DNA of 64,000 bases from Sulfurihydrogenibium subterraneum DSM 15120. GTDB taxonomy: Bacteria; Aquificota; Aquificia; Aquificales; Hydrogenothermaceae. This document shows positions 1-8,852 of this stretch, piece by piece. The stretch spans positions 18,124 to 82,123 of the forward strand of contig NZ_JHUV01000013.1 of NCBI RefSeq assembly GCF_000619805.1. Reading direction: 5' to 3'. Numbering within the stretch: position 1 is the first letter of the stretch; every line of letters begins with the position of its first letter. The notes under the pieces are model-generated. The model saw only the letters and a list, made by a program, of their open reading frames with translations. It was not told where the DNA came from and made no database searches. The translations under genes were made by a program, and so were the position numbers.

Positions 1-1
1 A

Positions 2-802
2 AAAAATATAAAAAATTATGAGTTAATAAATCAATTTAATCAAAAGGCAAAAAATGATATTACCGAAAAACTGTCATCAAAAGAATCTTTTGTTATATTC
101 AAAGAAATAGATGAGAAAATTATATCTGCAACTTTTTATTCTATTAAAAACCTATTACAAAATAAACATGTTGGTTTTATTGTCTCTTATGAAGAAGATA
201 ATACCTTTTCTATTTCTGAAAAAACTTTTTTAACAGCGTTGGGATTTTTATTTACTTTATTGATCATTATAAATATATTTATTTTTTATGTACTTAAGCT
301 TAAAAAAGTGGCAGAGGAAAAAGCTATTACCGACAAATTAACAGGCTTATTTAATAGAAATATAATTGATAACCTTGTTGAGATTGAATATGAAAGATCA
401 AAGAGAACTGGTAAACCTATTTCTGTTATTTTATTTGATATTGACCATTTTAAAAAGATTAACGATACTTATGGACATGACAAAGGTGATTATGTTTTAA
501 AGACTGTAGCTCAAATAGCAAGGAAAACCTTAAGAAAATCGGATTACATTATTAGATGGGGAGGAGAAGAATTTTTAATAATTCTTCCAGAAACAGATTT
601 AAAAGGTGCCATCACTGTTGCTGAAAAAATTAGACAAAATGTTGAAAATTTCTATTTTAAAGATATTAGTAAAGTAACTGTAAGTTTAGGTGTAACTCAG
701 ATAAAAAAGAATGAAAATTTAGAAAACGCAATAAAAAGAGCAGATCAAGCTCTTTATTTGGCTAAAAATAAAGGCAGAAACAGAGTAGAGTTTATTTACT
801 AA
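2..802 (+). CDS. Diguanylate cyclase with N-terminal sensor region (5' end cut by window)
   Basis: The reading frame is open from the first bases, so the gene begins outside the window. The first 80 or so codons look like the end of an extracytoplasmic sensor domain. A single hydrophobic helix follows (about 240-295), then a complete GGDEF domain. The active-site loop reads GGEEF (560-574), a form compatible with making cyclic di-GMP from two GTP. An RxxD inhibitory site (533-544, RKSD) sits exactly five residues before it, so product inhibition is expected. An internal TTG at 239 could be mistaken for the start, but it falls at the membrane helix and the upstream frame reads well. The 3' end overlaps the convergent cinA by 4 bp. 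Confidence 0.88.
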   Translation, partial: KNIKNYELINQFNQKAKNDITEKLSSKESFVIFKEIDEKIISATFYSIKNLLQNKHVGFIVSYEEDNTFSISEKTFLTALGFLFTLLIIINIFIFYVLKLKKVAEEKAITDKLTGLFNRNIIDNLVEIEYERSKRTGKPISVILFDIDHFKKINDTYGHDKGDYVLKTVAQIARKTLRKSDYIIRWGGEEFLIILPETDLKGAITVAEKIRQNVENFYFKDISKVTVSLGVTQIKKNENLENAIKRADQALYLAKNKGRNRVEFIY

Positions 803-1992
803 ATAAAATACAATCTTACTAAATTTAAAGCAAATTGGGATATATATAATCTAACGTCGTTTCTACTGCCTTTGTAAATTTCTTTGTAAACTTTTGTTTC
901 TTTTCCGTCAGTAAAGCCTATATAGTGAAGGCCTAATGGTTTATCTGGTGTATCTCCTGTAGGTCCTGCTATTCCTGTATCGCTTACAGCAAGACTGCTA
1001 CCGAAAATTTCTCTAACATTTTCAGCCATCTGTTTTGCAACTGTCCCACTTACAGCGCCGTACTTTTCTATATCTTCTTTGTTAACTTTTAAAATATTTA
1101 TCTTTGCCTCGTTTGAATAAGAAACCAATCCTCCTAAAACATACTGAGAGCTTCCTTGAACGTTTACAAGTCTTGATACTATAAGACCACCGGTTGAGGA
1201 TTCTGCAGTTGCAATAGTATATCCTTTTTCTTTAAGAAGTTCACCTACAACTTCTTCCATCTCTATGCTGTCTTCTGCGTATATTATATTTCCAAGCCTT
1301 TCTTTTACTTTCTGTTTTATCTGTAAAAACTCTTTTTCATCATTTTCCCATAAGAATATATCTACACCTTTTGGAGAAAAATTATAAGATATGTTTTTTA
1401 TATCTTCTAACAGATAGTTTAAATCAAGCTCCTTTATTCCAAAAACTCTATAGAGCTGAGTAAATCTCTTTTTATCTTTTAATCCAAGTTTTTCTAAGGC
1501 ATCGTAAAACATAGGTTCCATTTCAGAGGGAACGCCGGGAAGTGCAACTATAGCCTTTTTTACATCGTCTAAAACTTTTATAAATCCGCAAGCTCTACCG
1601 ACAGGATTTTCAAGTATAGCCGAGCCGTAAGGGATTTTAGCCATACTTTTTCTCTCTGGGGTTATTTCTACACGGGCTTTTTTATACTCTGTTTTTAATT
1701 TAGATAACCACTCTTCGTGATATATAAGTGCAACACCTATGGCGTTTGCTACAGCTTGCCTTGTAATATCATCAGAGGTTGGTCCAAGTCCCCCTGATAT
1801 AAATACTAGGTCTGACCTATCCAATGCATACTTTATGTAATTAGTAAGACTGTATAGGTCATCAGGAGAGATAATAATACCTACTACGTCAACCCCTTTT
1901 TCAAAAAGATTTTTAGCTATAAAAAGACCGTTTTTATCCTGTTTTCTTCCTTGAACAAACTCAGAGCCTGTTATTATTACTATTGCTTTCAT
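799..1992 (-). CDS. cinA: CinA-like protein with NMN amidohydrolase domain
   Basis: A full-length 397-residue CinA. The N-terminal half is a molybdopterin-binding-like fold with SGGLGPTSDD at residues 66-75. The C-terminal half is the CinA/PncC domain that deamidates nicotinamide mononucleotide in NAD salvage, marked by ESSTGG near residue 264 and a later DTGIAGPTGDTPDKP stretch. The family is also linked to competence and recombination, which cannot be judged from sequence. It begins 4 bp after the stop of the upstream lipoprotein gene, so the two probably share a transcript. Confidence 0.92.
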   Translation of the reverse strand: MKAIVIITGSEFVQGRKQDKNGLFIAKNLFEKGVDVVGIIISPDDLYSLTNYIKYALDRSDLVFISGGLGPTSDDITRQAVANAIGVALIYHEEWLSKLKTEYKKARVEITPERKSMAKIPYGSAILENPVGRACGFIKVLDDVKKAIVALPGVPSEMEPMFYDALEKLGLKDKKRFTQLYRVFGIKELDLNYLLEDIKNISYNFSPKGVDIFLWENDEKEFLQIKQKVKERLGNIIYAEDSIEMEEVVGELLKEKGYTIATAESSTGGLIVSRLVNVQGSSQYVLGGLVSYSNEAKINILKVNKEDIEKYGAVSGTVAKQMAENVREIFGSSLAVSDTGIAGPTGDTPDKPLGLHYIGFTDGKETKVYKEIYKGSRNDVRLYISQFALNLVRLYFI

Positions 1993-1996
1993 CTTT

Positions 1997-2413
1997 TCAC
2001 TCTGTATATTTTGTTATTTTTATAACTACATTTTGAGCCCCTGTTTTTACAACGATAGGTTCACTTTCACAGCTTCTTGAACTTTCCATAGGATTTCCTG
2101 ATTGGGAAGTTTTGACGTATAAAATAACCTCATCTTTAAACTCTTTAAACATGTCTTCAACTAAAACGTCAGCTGGAGTTAGTTTAAAATTATAAGGGAA
2201 GCTTGGATTTTTAACTTTTTTAACAGCTAAAGGCTGAGGTGATATTCCTTTTCTTACGATGATAAACATATCTCCTTTACATTTATCTTTTAATTTTTCA
2301 TCAATTAGTATTTTTCCTGAAATTTTATTTGGGTCTATAAAGTGTGCTTCTGGTGGTAGAGATTGACAGCTAAAAAGTGAAAAAGCTAAAAATATCAAAA
2401 TGGCATATCTCAT
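1997..2413 (-). CDS. Lipoprotein resembling the CcmI/CycH C-terminal domain
   Basis: A 138-residue protein with a short signal peptide ending in the lipobox LFSC, so it is probably lipid-anchored outside the inner membrane. The mature part (GKILIDEKLK, then PQPLAVKKVKNPSFPYNFKL, then a KTSQSGNP turn) follows the pattern of the periplasmic C-terminal domain of CcmI/CycH cytochrome c maturation proteins, which binds apocytochrome. No other ccm gene is present here, so the function is uncertain. The ATG is preceded by AGAGGT. An extended -10 lies at 2445-2453 on this strand. Confidence 0.75.
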   Translation of the reverse strand: MRYAILIFLAFSLFSCQSLPPEAHFIDPNKISGKILIDEKLKDKCKGDMFIIVRKGISPQPLAVKKVKNPSFPYNFKLTPADVLVEDMFKEFKDEVILYVKTSQSGNPMESSRSCESEPIVVKTGAQNVVIKITKYTE

Positions 2414-2444
2414 AAAAAACCTCTAGTGTTGTTTTATTAAACCA

Positions 2445-2453
2445 ATTATATCA
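2445..2453 (-). promoter_or_regulatory. Extended -10 promoter element for the lipoprotein-cinA unit
   Basis: Reading leftward the sequence is TGATATAAT, a TGn-TATAAT extended -10. It predicts a start near 2438, about 25 nt before the ATG at 2413. No good -35 is visible. Confidence 0.5.
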
Positions 2454-2464
2454 TAATTGTATTA

Positions 2465-2473
2465 TGCTAAAAT
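2465..2473 (+). promoter_or_regulatory. Extended -10 promoter element for the M50 protease gene
   Basis: TGCTAAAAT, of the TGn-TAAAAT form, 30 bp before the ATG at 2504 and without a clear -35. It lies 11 bp from the divergent extended -10 at 2445-2453. Confidence 0.45.
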
Positions 2474-2503
2474 AAAACGATAAAATAGCTTTTAGAGGTG
2501 CAG

Positions 2504-3175
2504 ATGAACATAAACGTTGTTGATATTATTTTTATGATACCAGCTTTACTTATGGCTGTAATATTCCACGAAGTAGCTCACGGATTTGTTGCTTATAAAC
2601 TTGGAGATGATACAGCAAAAAGAGAAGGCAGATTAACTTTAAACCCTATACCTCACATAGACCCTTTGGGTTCTTTACTTATTCCCGGAATACTTATACT
2701 TCTTAACTCTCCTATACTTTTTGGATATGCAAAACCTGTACCTATAAACCCTCTTAACTTTAAGATAGATATGAGAAAAGGAATTATAATTACGTCTTTT
2801 GCAGGACCGGGTACTAACTTTTTATTAGCCTTTTTATTTGCTGGACTGTATCATTTTATGAAAAATGAAACGTTTTTAACTTACTTTGCTTCTATCTTTG
2901 GAACAGCTTCTTTAGAATCTGTAATTATTCCTCTGGCTATATTTTTTAAGTATGCTGTATCCATAAATCTCATTTTAGGTATATTTAACCTTTTACCTAT
3001 ACCGCCTTTAGACGGTGGTAATATTCTCCTTAACTTTTTACCAAGAGAATTACAGGAAAAAATAGAACCTTACGAGCAGTTTGGCTTTTTCTTGATTATT
3101 CTTCTTTTAATGACTGGAATAATTGGCTTAATAATACTACCTATATACAGATTTTTCATAACAATTTTAATGTAA
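2504..3175 (+). CDS. Site-2-protease family (M50) membrane metalloprotease
   Basis: A short, 223-residue polytopic M50 homologue. HEVAH in the first membrane helix supplies two zinc ligands and the catalytic Glu. The late NLLPIPPLDGG segment holds the Asp ligand. There is no PDZ domain, so it belongs to the compact YwhC-like group rather than RseP/RasP, and its substrate is unknown. The ATG at 2504 is preferred over the GTG two codons earlier, because GAGG lies 5 bp before it. Confidence 0.85.
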   Translation: MNINVVDIIFMIPALLMAVIFHEVAHGFVAYKLGDDTAKREGRLTLNPIPHIDPLGSLLIPGILILLNSPILFGYAKPVPINPLNFKIDMRKGIIITSFAGPGTNFLLAFLFAGLYHFMKNETFLTYFASIFGTASLESVIIPLAIFFKYAVSINLILGIFNLLPIPPLDGGNILLNFLPRELQEKIEPYEQFGFFLIILLLMTGIIGLIILPIYRFFITILM

Positions 3176-3202
3176 AAATCATAGAATTTATTTAATTTTA
3201 GC

Positions 3203-3208
3203 TATAAT
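3203..3208 (+). promoter_or_regulatory. TATAAT -10 box for feoAB
   Basis: Perfect TATAAT about 34 bp before the feoA ATG. No convincing -35 or Fur-type dyad was seen around it. Confidence 0.4.
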
Positions 3209-3241
3209 ATAAATTGAGATTTAATTTAAGTTGGAGAGTTA

Positions 3242-3472
3242 ATGAAGACTTTAAGAGATATAAAACCCGGTCAAAGTGGGAGAGTTATAGATATAACAGG
3301 TTGTGAGGATATAAAACAAAAGTTGTATGACCTTGGTATTATTCCAGGTGTAAAGGTTGAAGTTATTCAAGATGCTCCCTTTGGTGGTCCTATTAAACTT
3401 AAAGTCCATGATTACTGTCTTGCATTAAGAAAAAAAGAAGCTTCTTGTATTTTAGTAGAGGAAGAAAAATGA
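3242..3472 (+). CDS. feoA: FeoA ferrous iron transport accessory protein
   Basis: A 76-residue SH3-like FeoA. It shows the family pattern L-x-D-I-x-P-G near the start, then LYDLGIIPGVKVEV and a C-terminal LRKKEA strand. FeoA is a small cytosolic partner of the FeoB iron transporter. Its stop overlaps the feoB start as ATGA, so the two are translationally coupled. Confidence 0.93.
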   Translation: MKTLRDIKPGQSGRVIDITGCEDIKQKLYDLGIIPGVKVEVIQDAPFGGPIKLKVHDYCLALRKKEASCILVEEEK

Positions 3473-5604
3473 AAGAGATTGCAGTTGCTTTAGTCGGGAA
3501 CCCTAACGTAGGAAAGTCGGCTCTTCTTAATGCAATATCAGGGTCAGATATAAAGGTCGGCAACTGGCCAGGTGTAACTGTTGAGAAATTGGAAGCTACA
3601 TTAACCTACAAGGATTATAAAATCAGATTTATAGACCTTCCTGGCATTTATAGTTTAAGAAATCAATCAGCTGAAGAAAAAATAACGATAGACTTTCTAC
3701 TAAAAGAAAGACCAGATGTTATATTAAACGTTGTTGATGCTACAAATTTAAGGAGAAACCTATATCTTACTTTTCAGCTGTTAGAACTTGAAATTCCTAT
3801 GGTTATTTCTTTAAACATATGGGATGAAGCAGTTGAAAAAGGAATAATCATAGATTATGAAAAGATGAGTAAATTGCTGTGCTGTCCTGTAGTTCCAACT
3901 TCTGCAAAAAATAAAACAGGTATAAACCAACTTTTAGAAAAGATACTTGAAATCTATGAAAGTAAAAAATTTGTACAGTGTGAACATTTTGAATCTCAAA
4001 TAGAAGAGTATTTAAAAAAAGTTATAGTTCTTGTTAAAGAGTACAATCCAGTTCTTTTAGACATCTATCCTAAAAGATACTTGGCAATATCTTTACTTGA
4101 AGGGTCTTTAAAAGACTCTATCTCTCCTGCTCTAGAAGAAAGTCTTGAAAAAATTAGAAATGAGATTAAGTCTTTGTACAAAAAAGACGTAAAAACGTTT
4201 ATCGTAGAAGAAAGGTATGGAAACGTTCTAAGTGTTTATCATCAAACAGTTAAAAAACAGCAGGAAGACGTAGTAGATAGTTCTATAACATTGGATAAAA
4301 TCTTTCTTCATAGATACCTTGGGCTACCGATATTCCTTCTTTTAGTTTGGATAGTTTTTGAGATTACTTTTAAAGTATCTTCTCCTTATGTTGAATGGCT
4401 TGATAAAGTGTTAAGTGTTGTATCTGGATGGACTTTGTCTCTTTTAAGCAGTATAAACACAAACGACCTTTTAAAATCTTTTATAGCAGAAGGTGTATTA
4501 GGTGGCGTTGGATTTGTTTTAACATTTATTCCTGTTTTGTTTACTCTTTATGTTATGATAGCGATACTTGAAGGTAGTGGCTACATTGCAAGAGCTGCTT
4601 TTTTAATGGATAGATTTTTCAGCAGTATAGGGCTAAGTGGAAAGTCTTTTATCCCTCTTTTACTTGGTTTTGGTTGTAATGTCCCAGCTGTTTATGCTAC
4701 AAAAACGATAGAAAACACAAGGGAAAAAATACTTACTACTTTAATGATTCCGTTTATGTCCTGCGGTGCAAGGCTTACAGTTTTTGCTTTTTTTGTATCT
4801 GTATTTTTTAAAAACCATGGTGGACTTGTAATATTCTCTCTTTATTTGATAGGTATAATAACAGCTGTTATAGTTGCCCTACTTCTAAATAAATTTCACT
4901 TTAAAACTCAGTCTGAATTTTTCATTATGGAGCTTCCTCCTTACAGGCTTCCAACATTTCGATATATTTTAAAAAATGCTTGGATTAGAGTAAAAAGTTT
5001 TATAGTAGAAGCTGGAACGTTTATATTTGCTATGTCTGTTTTAATATGGTTTTTAACAAACATTCCTTACGGTGCAAAAAAAGATGAGACGATACTGGCA
5101 AAGGTGTCTCAAAAAGTTGCAGTTATATTTGAGCCTCTTGGATTTGGAACGTGGGAAGCTACAGCTTCTTTGTTTTCTGGATTTGTTGCCAAGGAAGTTG
5201 TGCTGTCAACGATGGGAAACATATACGTAGGAGAAAAAATTGAGGAAGAAACTAAAGAGCTATCTTTTCAAGAAGGAGTAAAAGAAATAGTTGTTGAGTT
5301 TGTAGATGCGAACATAAATCTTTTGAAAAACTTCATGGCTGTTTTTGGTTTTGTAAAGGTAGAGAGTGAAGAGGAATTTAATAAAAGTCTTGCTGATAGT
5401 ATAAGAAGTGCGTTTACTCCTGCTTCAGCTTACTCGTTTTTAGTATTTCTACTTTTATACACTCCTTGTCTTGCAACTGTATTTGCAATAAAGCAGGAGC
5501 TTAACAGTTATAAATGGATGTTTATATCTATCGCTATAAATTTTAGCTCTGCGTGGATAATGTCTTTTATAGTTTATAGAATTTTAACTTTTTATAACTT
5601 CTAA
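3469..5604 (+). CDS. feoB: FeoB ferrous iron transporter
   Basis: A 711-residue FeoB. The N-terminal G domain has G1 GNPNVGKS (residues 10-17), G3 DLPG and the relaxed G4 NIWD instead of NKxD, as is common in this family. A helical spacer leads to the membrane part with two Gate regions, including GFGCNVPAVYATKT and the conserved Cys in FMSCGARL. The protein imports Fe2+ across the inner membrane. The start is the ATG inside the feoA stop. No FeoC gene follows. The last 21 bp overlap the convergent glnD. Confidence 0.95.
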   Translation: MKEIAVALVGNPNVGKSALLNAISGSDIKVGNWPGVTVEKLEATLTYKDYKIRFIDLPGIYSLRNQSAEEKITIDFLLKERPDVILNVVDATNLRRNLYLTFQLLELEIPMVISLNIWDEAVEKGIIIDYEKMSKLLCCPVVPTSAKNKTGINQLLEKILEIYESKKFVQCEHFESQIEEYLKKVIVLVKEYNPVLLDIYPKRYLAISLLEGSLKDSISPALEESLEKIRNEIKSLYKKDVKTFIVEERYGNVLSVYHQTVKKQQEDVVDSSITLDKIFLHRYLGLPIFLLLVWIVFEITFKVSSPYVEWLDKVLSVVSGWTLSLLSSINTNDLLKSFIAEGVLGGVGFVLTFIPVLFTLYVMIAILEGSGYIARAAFLMDRFFSSIGLSGKSFIPLLLGFGCNVPAVYATKTIENTREKILTTLMIPFMSCGARLTVFAFFVSVFFKNHGGLVIFSLYLIGIITAVIVALLLNKFHFKTQSEFFIMELPPYRLPTFRYILKNAWIRVKSFIVEAGTFIFAMSVLIWFLTNIPYGAKKDETILAKVSQKVAVIFEPLGFGTWEATASLFSGFVAKEVVLSTMGNIYVGEKIEEETKELSFQEGVKEIVVEFVDANINLLKNFMAVFGFVKVESEEEFNKSLADSIRSAFTPASAYSFLVFLLLYTPCLATVFAIKQELNSYKWMFISIAINFSSAWIMSFIVYRILTFYNF

Positions 5605-8175
5605 CAGTTGCTCTTGAACTGCTTTTAAAAGGGTCGTATCTGTTATTTTTTCTTTATTCTTTGTCCTTACATAAAAAGAGTCTCTTGCCCTAAGTCCCTG
5701 TGTAGAAGCTTTAACCATATGGACGTATATATCAAAAGAAGCAAAAACTCTTATAATGTCAAAAAGTAGTCCTATTCTGTCTTCTGCTGATACGTCAAAA
5801 ATAGTGTATCCTTCTGACATTTCATTGTCTATTTTGACAAAGATAGGTGGTGGGACAGTACTTGCTTTAAATCCTTTTGGTCTTTTTACTGTTATCTTTT
5901 CAAAGTAAGAAGGTTCTTTCATAACATTTTCTAAAATCTCAACAAATCTATTAAATCTACTTTCATCTACAGCTTCAAGACTTGATGTAGAGATTTGCAG
6001 GTCTACAAGGTAAACTCCATCGTTTCTCTCAAAACTGTAAGCTGTAAGTATGTTTATTCCAAGGTAAGACAAAATACCTGTAATTATTAGCAGTGGATTA
6101 TCAATATCTCTAACTGCTATTACAATATTAGAATAGCCAGCTCCTGTATTTTTTTCAAAATCTACGCTAAATTTATCGTCTGAAGATAAAAGTTTGTCTT
6201 CTAACTTAACATGTTTAACTATGTCATCGATTGGGGTTGAGATTATGTAGTAATCTGACAATCTGTTTATGTGCTTTTGTGCTTTCTCTTTTCCTAACTC
6301 TAATATTAGTATTTCTAAAATTTTATCTTTTTTTTCTTCTACTTTCTTTTCTATAGACTCTAAACTTCCTTCTGTTAAAAACTGAATGGATTTAGTATAT
6401 AACTCTATTAGTAATGCAAATTTCCAATCGTTCCAAGCTCCTGGTCCTACTGCGTTTGCATCACAGTAAGTTAAAACTGTAAGCATATTTAAAAGTTCTT
6501 TGTTTTTTATAAGTTTTACAAACTCTGTTATTACTTTTGGCTCGTGAAGATTTCTTCTTTGGGAGATGTGTGCCATATCAAGATGATGCCTTACTAAAAA
6601 AGATACAGTCTCTATATCAGAAGGAGGATATCCAAACCTTTCTAATATATCTCTACTTAAAACCGATCCAAGTTCACTGTGGTCTGTTTTATGCCCTTTT
6701 CCTATATCGTGTAAGAATACAGCCCATATAAGAAGGTCTTTTCTTTCTATCTCTTTGTATATCTCATAAATCTGTTTCTTTTGAGGGCTGTCTATTCTTT
6801 GAAGATTTTCTAACTCTTCTAATGCTTTTATTGCGTGGGCATCTGTTGTGTACTTGTGGTAATGGTCGTACTGAAAGTGGCATCTTTGATATCCAAACTC
6901 TGGAATAATGTCATCTAAGACATAAAAGTCTTGCATCTTTTTAAGAGTTCTTGGAAGATTTGAGATATTGGAAAAAATTTCTCTTATTAATGCTTCTTCT
7001 TCCTCTGTTAAAACTTTATTTTTTAAAACTCTTTCATTTTTTCTTAAAAGATACTCAAGGGTTGAAGAGAAGTTTAATCCATAATTTTTGTAGTATTTAA
7101 AGGCTTTTAAAATGTTTACTGGGTCTCTTTCAAACTTTTTTGGGTCTAATACGTCTATCTCTTTTGACGTTCTTATAAAGACGTTGTCTATTGGTATGTA
7201 CTCTTCGTAAGGATTTTCTTGTTCAATAAGGTTTTTTAGTATTCTGTTGGTTATGTTATTTATAGATTTAGCATTTAGGTAATAAAGTCTCATCATTCTT
7301 TCAACACTTTCTCTGAGTTCTTCGAAATCTGCGTTAGGGCTTGCATATCCTAATTTTTTAGCTACTTCTTCTTGTAGTGGGAATGTAAGGACATCGCATT
7401 TTTTATTACATAAAAGGTGCATCTGGTTTCTTATTTTAAGAAGGTAATCATAGGCGTTCATAAGCTCTATGTACTCTTCTTCAAGTATTATCTGTTTTTC
7501 TACAAAGTATTTATAATCGTTAACATCGTCTAAAACTTTTGCTATCCAGTATACTTCGTGAAAGTCTCTTAAGCCACCTTCACCTTCTTTAACGTGGGGT
7601 TCCATCATGTATATACTACTTCCTGTGTTTTGATATCTGATTTTTCTTGATTTTAAAGTTGCTTCTATATAAGCTCTTCTTCTTGATTTAATTAGTTTTT
7701 TAAATCTGTCTGTTAATGTTTTAAAAATTTCTTCGTTTCCGCATAAAAATCTTCCTTGAAGTAAAGCGGTTGCAACTGTTAAGTCTTCTTTTGATAGGTC
7801 TAAAAATGTTTTTATGTTTCTAGGAGAAAATCCAATGTCAACTTTTAAATCAAGTAAACAGTAGTAAAAGTTTTCTATGCCTGCTTTTAGCTTTGATATA
7901 TCTTCGTGAGTATATACGATAGATATGTCTATATCTGATTTAAAACACAGCTCCCTTCTTCCGTATCCACCCAAAACAATTATAGCTATATTTTCTAAAT
8001 CTGGAAAAGATATTTTTGCAAACTCTTTAATAGTTTCATCTGTAAGGTCAGAGAGCTGTCTGACTATCTCTAAACCACTTTCCCCTGCATAATGTTTTAG
8101 GATAAGTTCTTTCTTTTTTTCGTTGTAGTTACTAAGTATCCTTTTCTTTGTGTCTAAATCTAAAACTTCTACCAT
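5584..8175 (-). CDS. glnD: GlnD, PII uridylyltransferase / uridylyl-removing enzyme
   Basis: An 863-residue GlnD of normal length. The nucleotidyltransferase motif GGYGRREL with SDIDIS (residues 69-84) adds UMP to PII. The central HD domain (FLHDIGKGHK) removes it. Two C-terminal ACT repeats sense glutamine. The likely substrate, a PII with the target tyrosine, is encoded at 60530. An extended -10 at 8197-8205 probably drives the gene. Confidence 0.95.
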   Translation of the reverse strand: MVEVLDLDTKKRILSNYNEKKKELILKHYAGESGLEIVRQLSDLTDETIKEFAKISFPDLENIAIIVLGGYGRRELCFKSDIDISIVYTHEDISKLKAGIENFYYCLLDLKVDIGFSPRNIKTFLDLSKEDLTVATALLQGRFLCGNEEIFKTLTDRFKKLIKSRRRAYIEATLKSRKIRYQNTGSSIYMMEPHVKEGEGGLRDFHEVYWIAKVLDDVNDYKYFVEKQIILEEEYIELMNAYDYLLKIRNQMHLLCNKKCDVLTFPLQEEVAKKLGYASPNADFEELRESVERMMRLYYLNAKSINNITNRILKNLIEQENPYEEYIPIDNVFIRTSKEIDVLDPKKFERDPVNILKAFKYYKNYGLNFSSTLEYLLRKNERVLKNKVLTEEEEALIREIFSNISNLPRTLKKMQDFYVLDDIIPEFGYQRCHFQYDHYHKYTTDAHAIKALEELENLQRIDSPQKKQIYEIYKEIERKDLLIWAVFLHDIGKGHKTDHSELGSVLSRDILERFGYPPSDIETVSFLVRHHLDMAHISQRRNLHEPKVITEFVKLIKNKELLNMLTVLTYCDANAVGPGAWNDWKFALLIELYTKSIQFLTEGSLESIEKKVEEKKDKILEILILELGKEKAQKHINRLSDYYIISTPIDDIVKHVKLEDKLLSSDDKFSVDFEKNTGAGYSNIVIAVRDIDNPLLIITGILSYLGINILTAYSFERNDGVYLVDLQISTSSLEAVDESRFNRFVEILENVMKEPSYFEKITVKRPKGFKASTVPPPIFVKIDNEMSEGYTIFDVSAEDRIGLLFDIIRVFASFDIYVHMVKASTQGLRARDSFYVRTKNKEKITDTTLLKAVQEQLLEVIKS

Positions 8176-8196
8176 TTTTAAAAACCTCTTAAACTA

Positions 8197-8205
8197 ATTT
8201 TATCA
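8197..8205 (-). promoter_or_regulatory. Extended -10 promoter element for glnD
   Basis: Leftward the sequence reads TGATAAAAT, a TGn-TAAAAT extended -10 about 22 bp before the glnD ATG. It lies 3 bp from the divergent extended -10 of the next gene. Confidence 0.45.
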
Positions 8206-8208
8206 CAG

Positions 8209-8217
8209 TGGTATAAT
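8209..8217 (+). promoter_or_regulatory. Extended -10 element predicting a leaderless transcript
   Basis: TGGTATAAT matches a perfect extended -10. It ends only 6 bp before the ATG at 8224, so transcription should start at or beside the start codon. No Shine-Dalgarno sequence is present, which fits a leaderless mRNA. Confidence 0.5.
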
Positions 8218-8223
8218 TTTTTT

Positions 8224-8850
8224 ATGAGATTTTATACGTTTGATAACATTTTAATAGCTTTTACAGAAAAACAAGATTTAAATCAGAGAGAGGAAAAAAA
8301 CCGTTTACCTTTAAAGAATCATCTTAATGTAGATACTATACACATACCAAACCAGAAACACTCAAATAAAGTTGTAAAGATAGAAGAAGACTTAACTCAG
8401 GAATGTGATGGTATTTACACAGACAAAAAAAATACAGCTATAGGTGTTCTTACTGCAGACTGTATTCCGATAGTGCTGTTTAACAGTAAAGAGTTAGCAG
8501 TTATACACGCAGGGTGGAGAGGACTTTTTGATGGTATTATAGAAAATGGTTTTAGTCTTTTTAAAGATAAAAACGTTAAGGCATTTATTGGTGCCTGTAT
8601 TAGAGGTTGTTGTTATGAAGTTGATAAACAGTTTGTAAACGATTTGAATATATCCGATAAATTTTATAAAATATACAACGATAAACCTTACTTAGATTTA
8701 GTTGCTGTAGCTATAAGTATACTGAAAAAACTCTCTGTAAAAGATATTTACGATATTGGAGAGTGTACAAAGTGTAGTGGGAAGTTTTTCTCCTACAGAA
8801 ACGGAGATTTTGAAAGTAGAATACTTACAGCTGCTGTTATTAAGGAGTGA
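8224..8850 (+). CDS. YfiH/PgeF-family purine nucleoside phosphorylase (laccase-domain protein)
   Basis: A 208-residue YfiH/CNF1-like protein. The family's active-site Cys and His lie in LTADCIP and VIHAGWRGL, with GACIRGCCYEV further on. Characterised relatives are purine nucleoside phosphorylases and adenosine deaminases, or peptidoglycan editing factors. It is slightly shorter than E. coli PgeF. It starts at an ATG without a Shine-Dalgarno sequence, just below a -10 box. Its end sits 2 bp before the accD start, and its AAGGAG tail serves as the accD ribosome site. Confidence 0.85.
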   Translation: MRFYTFDNILIAFTEKQDLNQREEKNRLPLKNHLNVDTIHIPNQKHSNKVVKIEEDLTQECDGIYTDKKNTAIGVLTADCIPIVLFNSKELAVIHAGWRGLFDGIIENGFSLFKDKNVKAFIGACIRGCCYEVDKQFVNDLNISDKFYKIYNDKPYLDLVAVAISILKKLSVKDIYDIGECTKCSGKFFSYRNGDFESRILTAAVIKE

Positions 8851-8852
8851 AA

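Noticed and set aside
3181..3241. Fur box upstream of feoAB
   Set aside because: AT-rich sequence but no recognisable 19-bp GATAAT-type dyad.
6537..6731. Small ORF antisense to glnD
   Set aside because: It lies fully inside a strongly conserved gene, has no ribosome site and resembles no family. The same applies to other opposite-strand ORFs inside guaA, pilB, dnaK, murB, ftsA and tldD.
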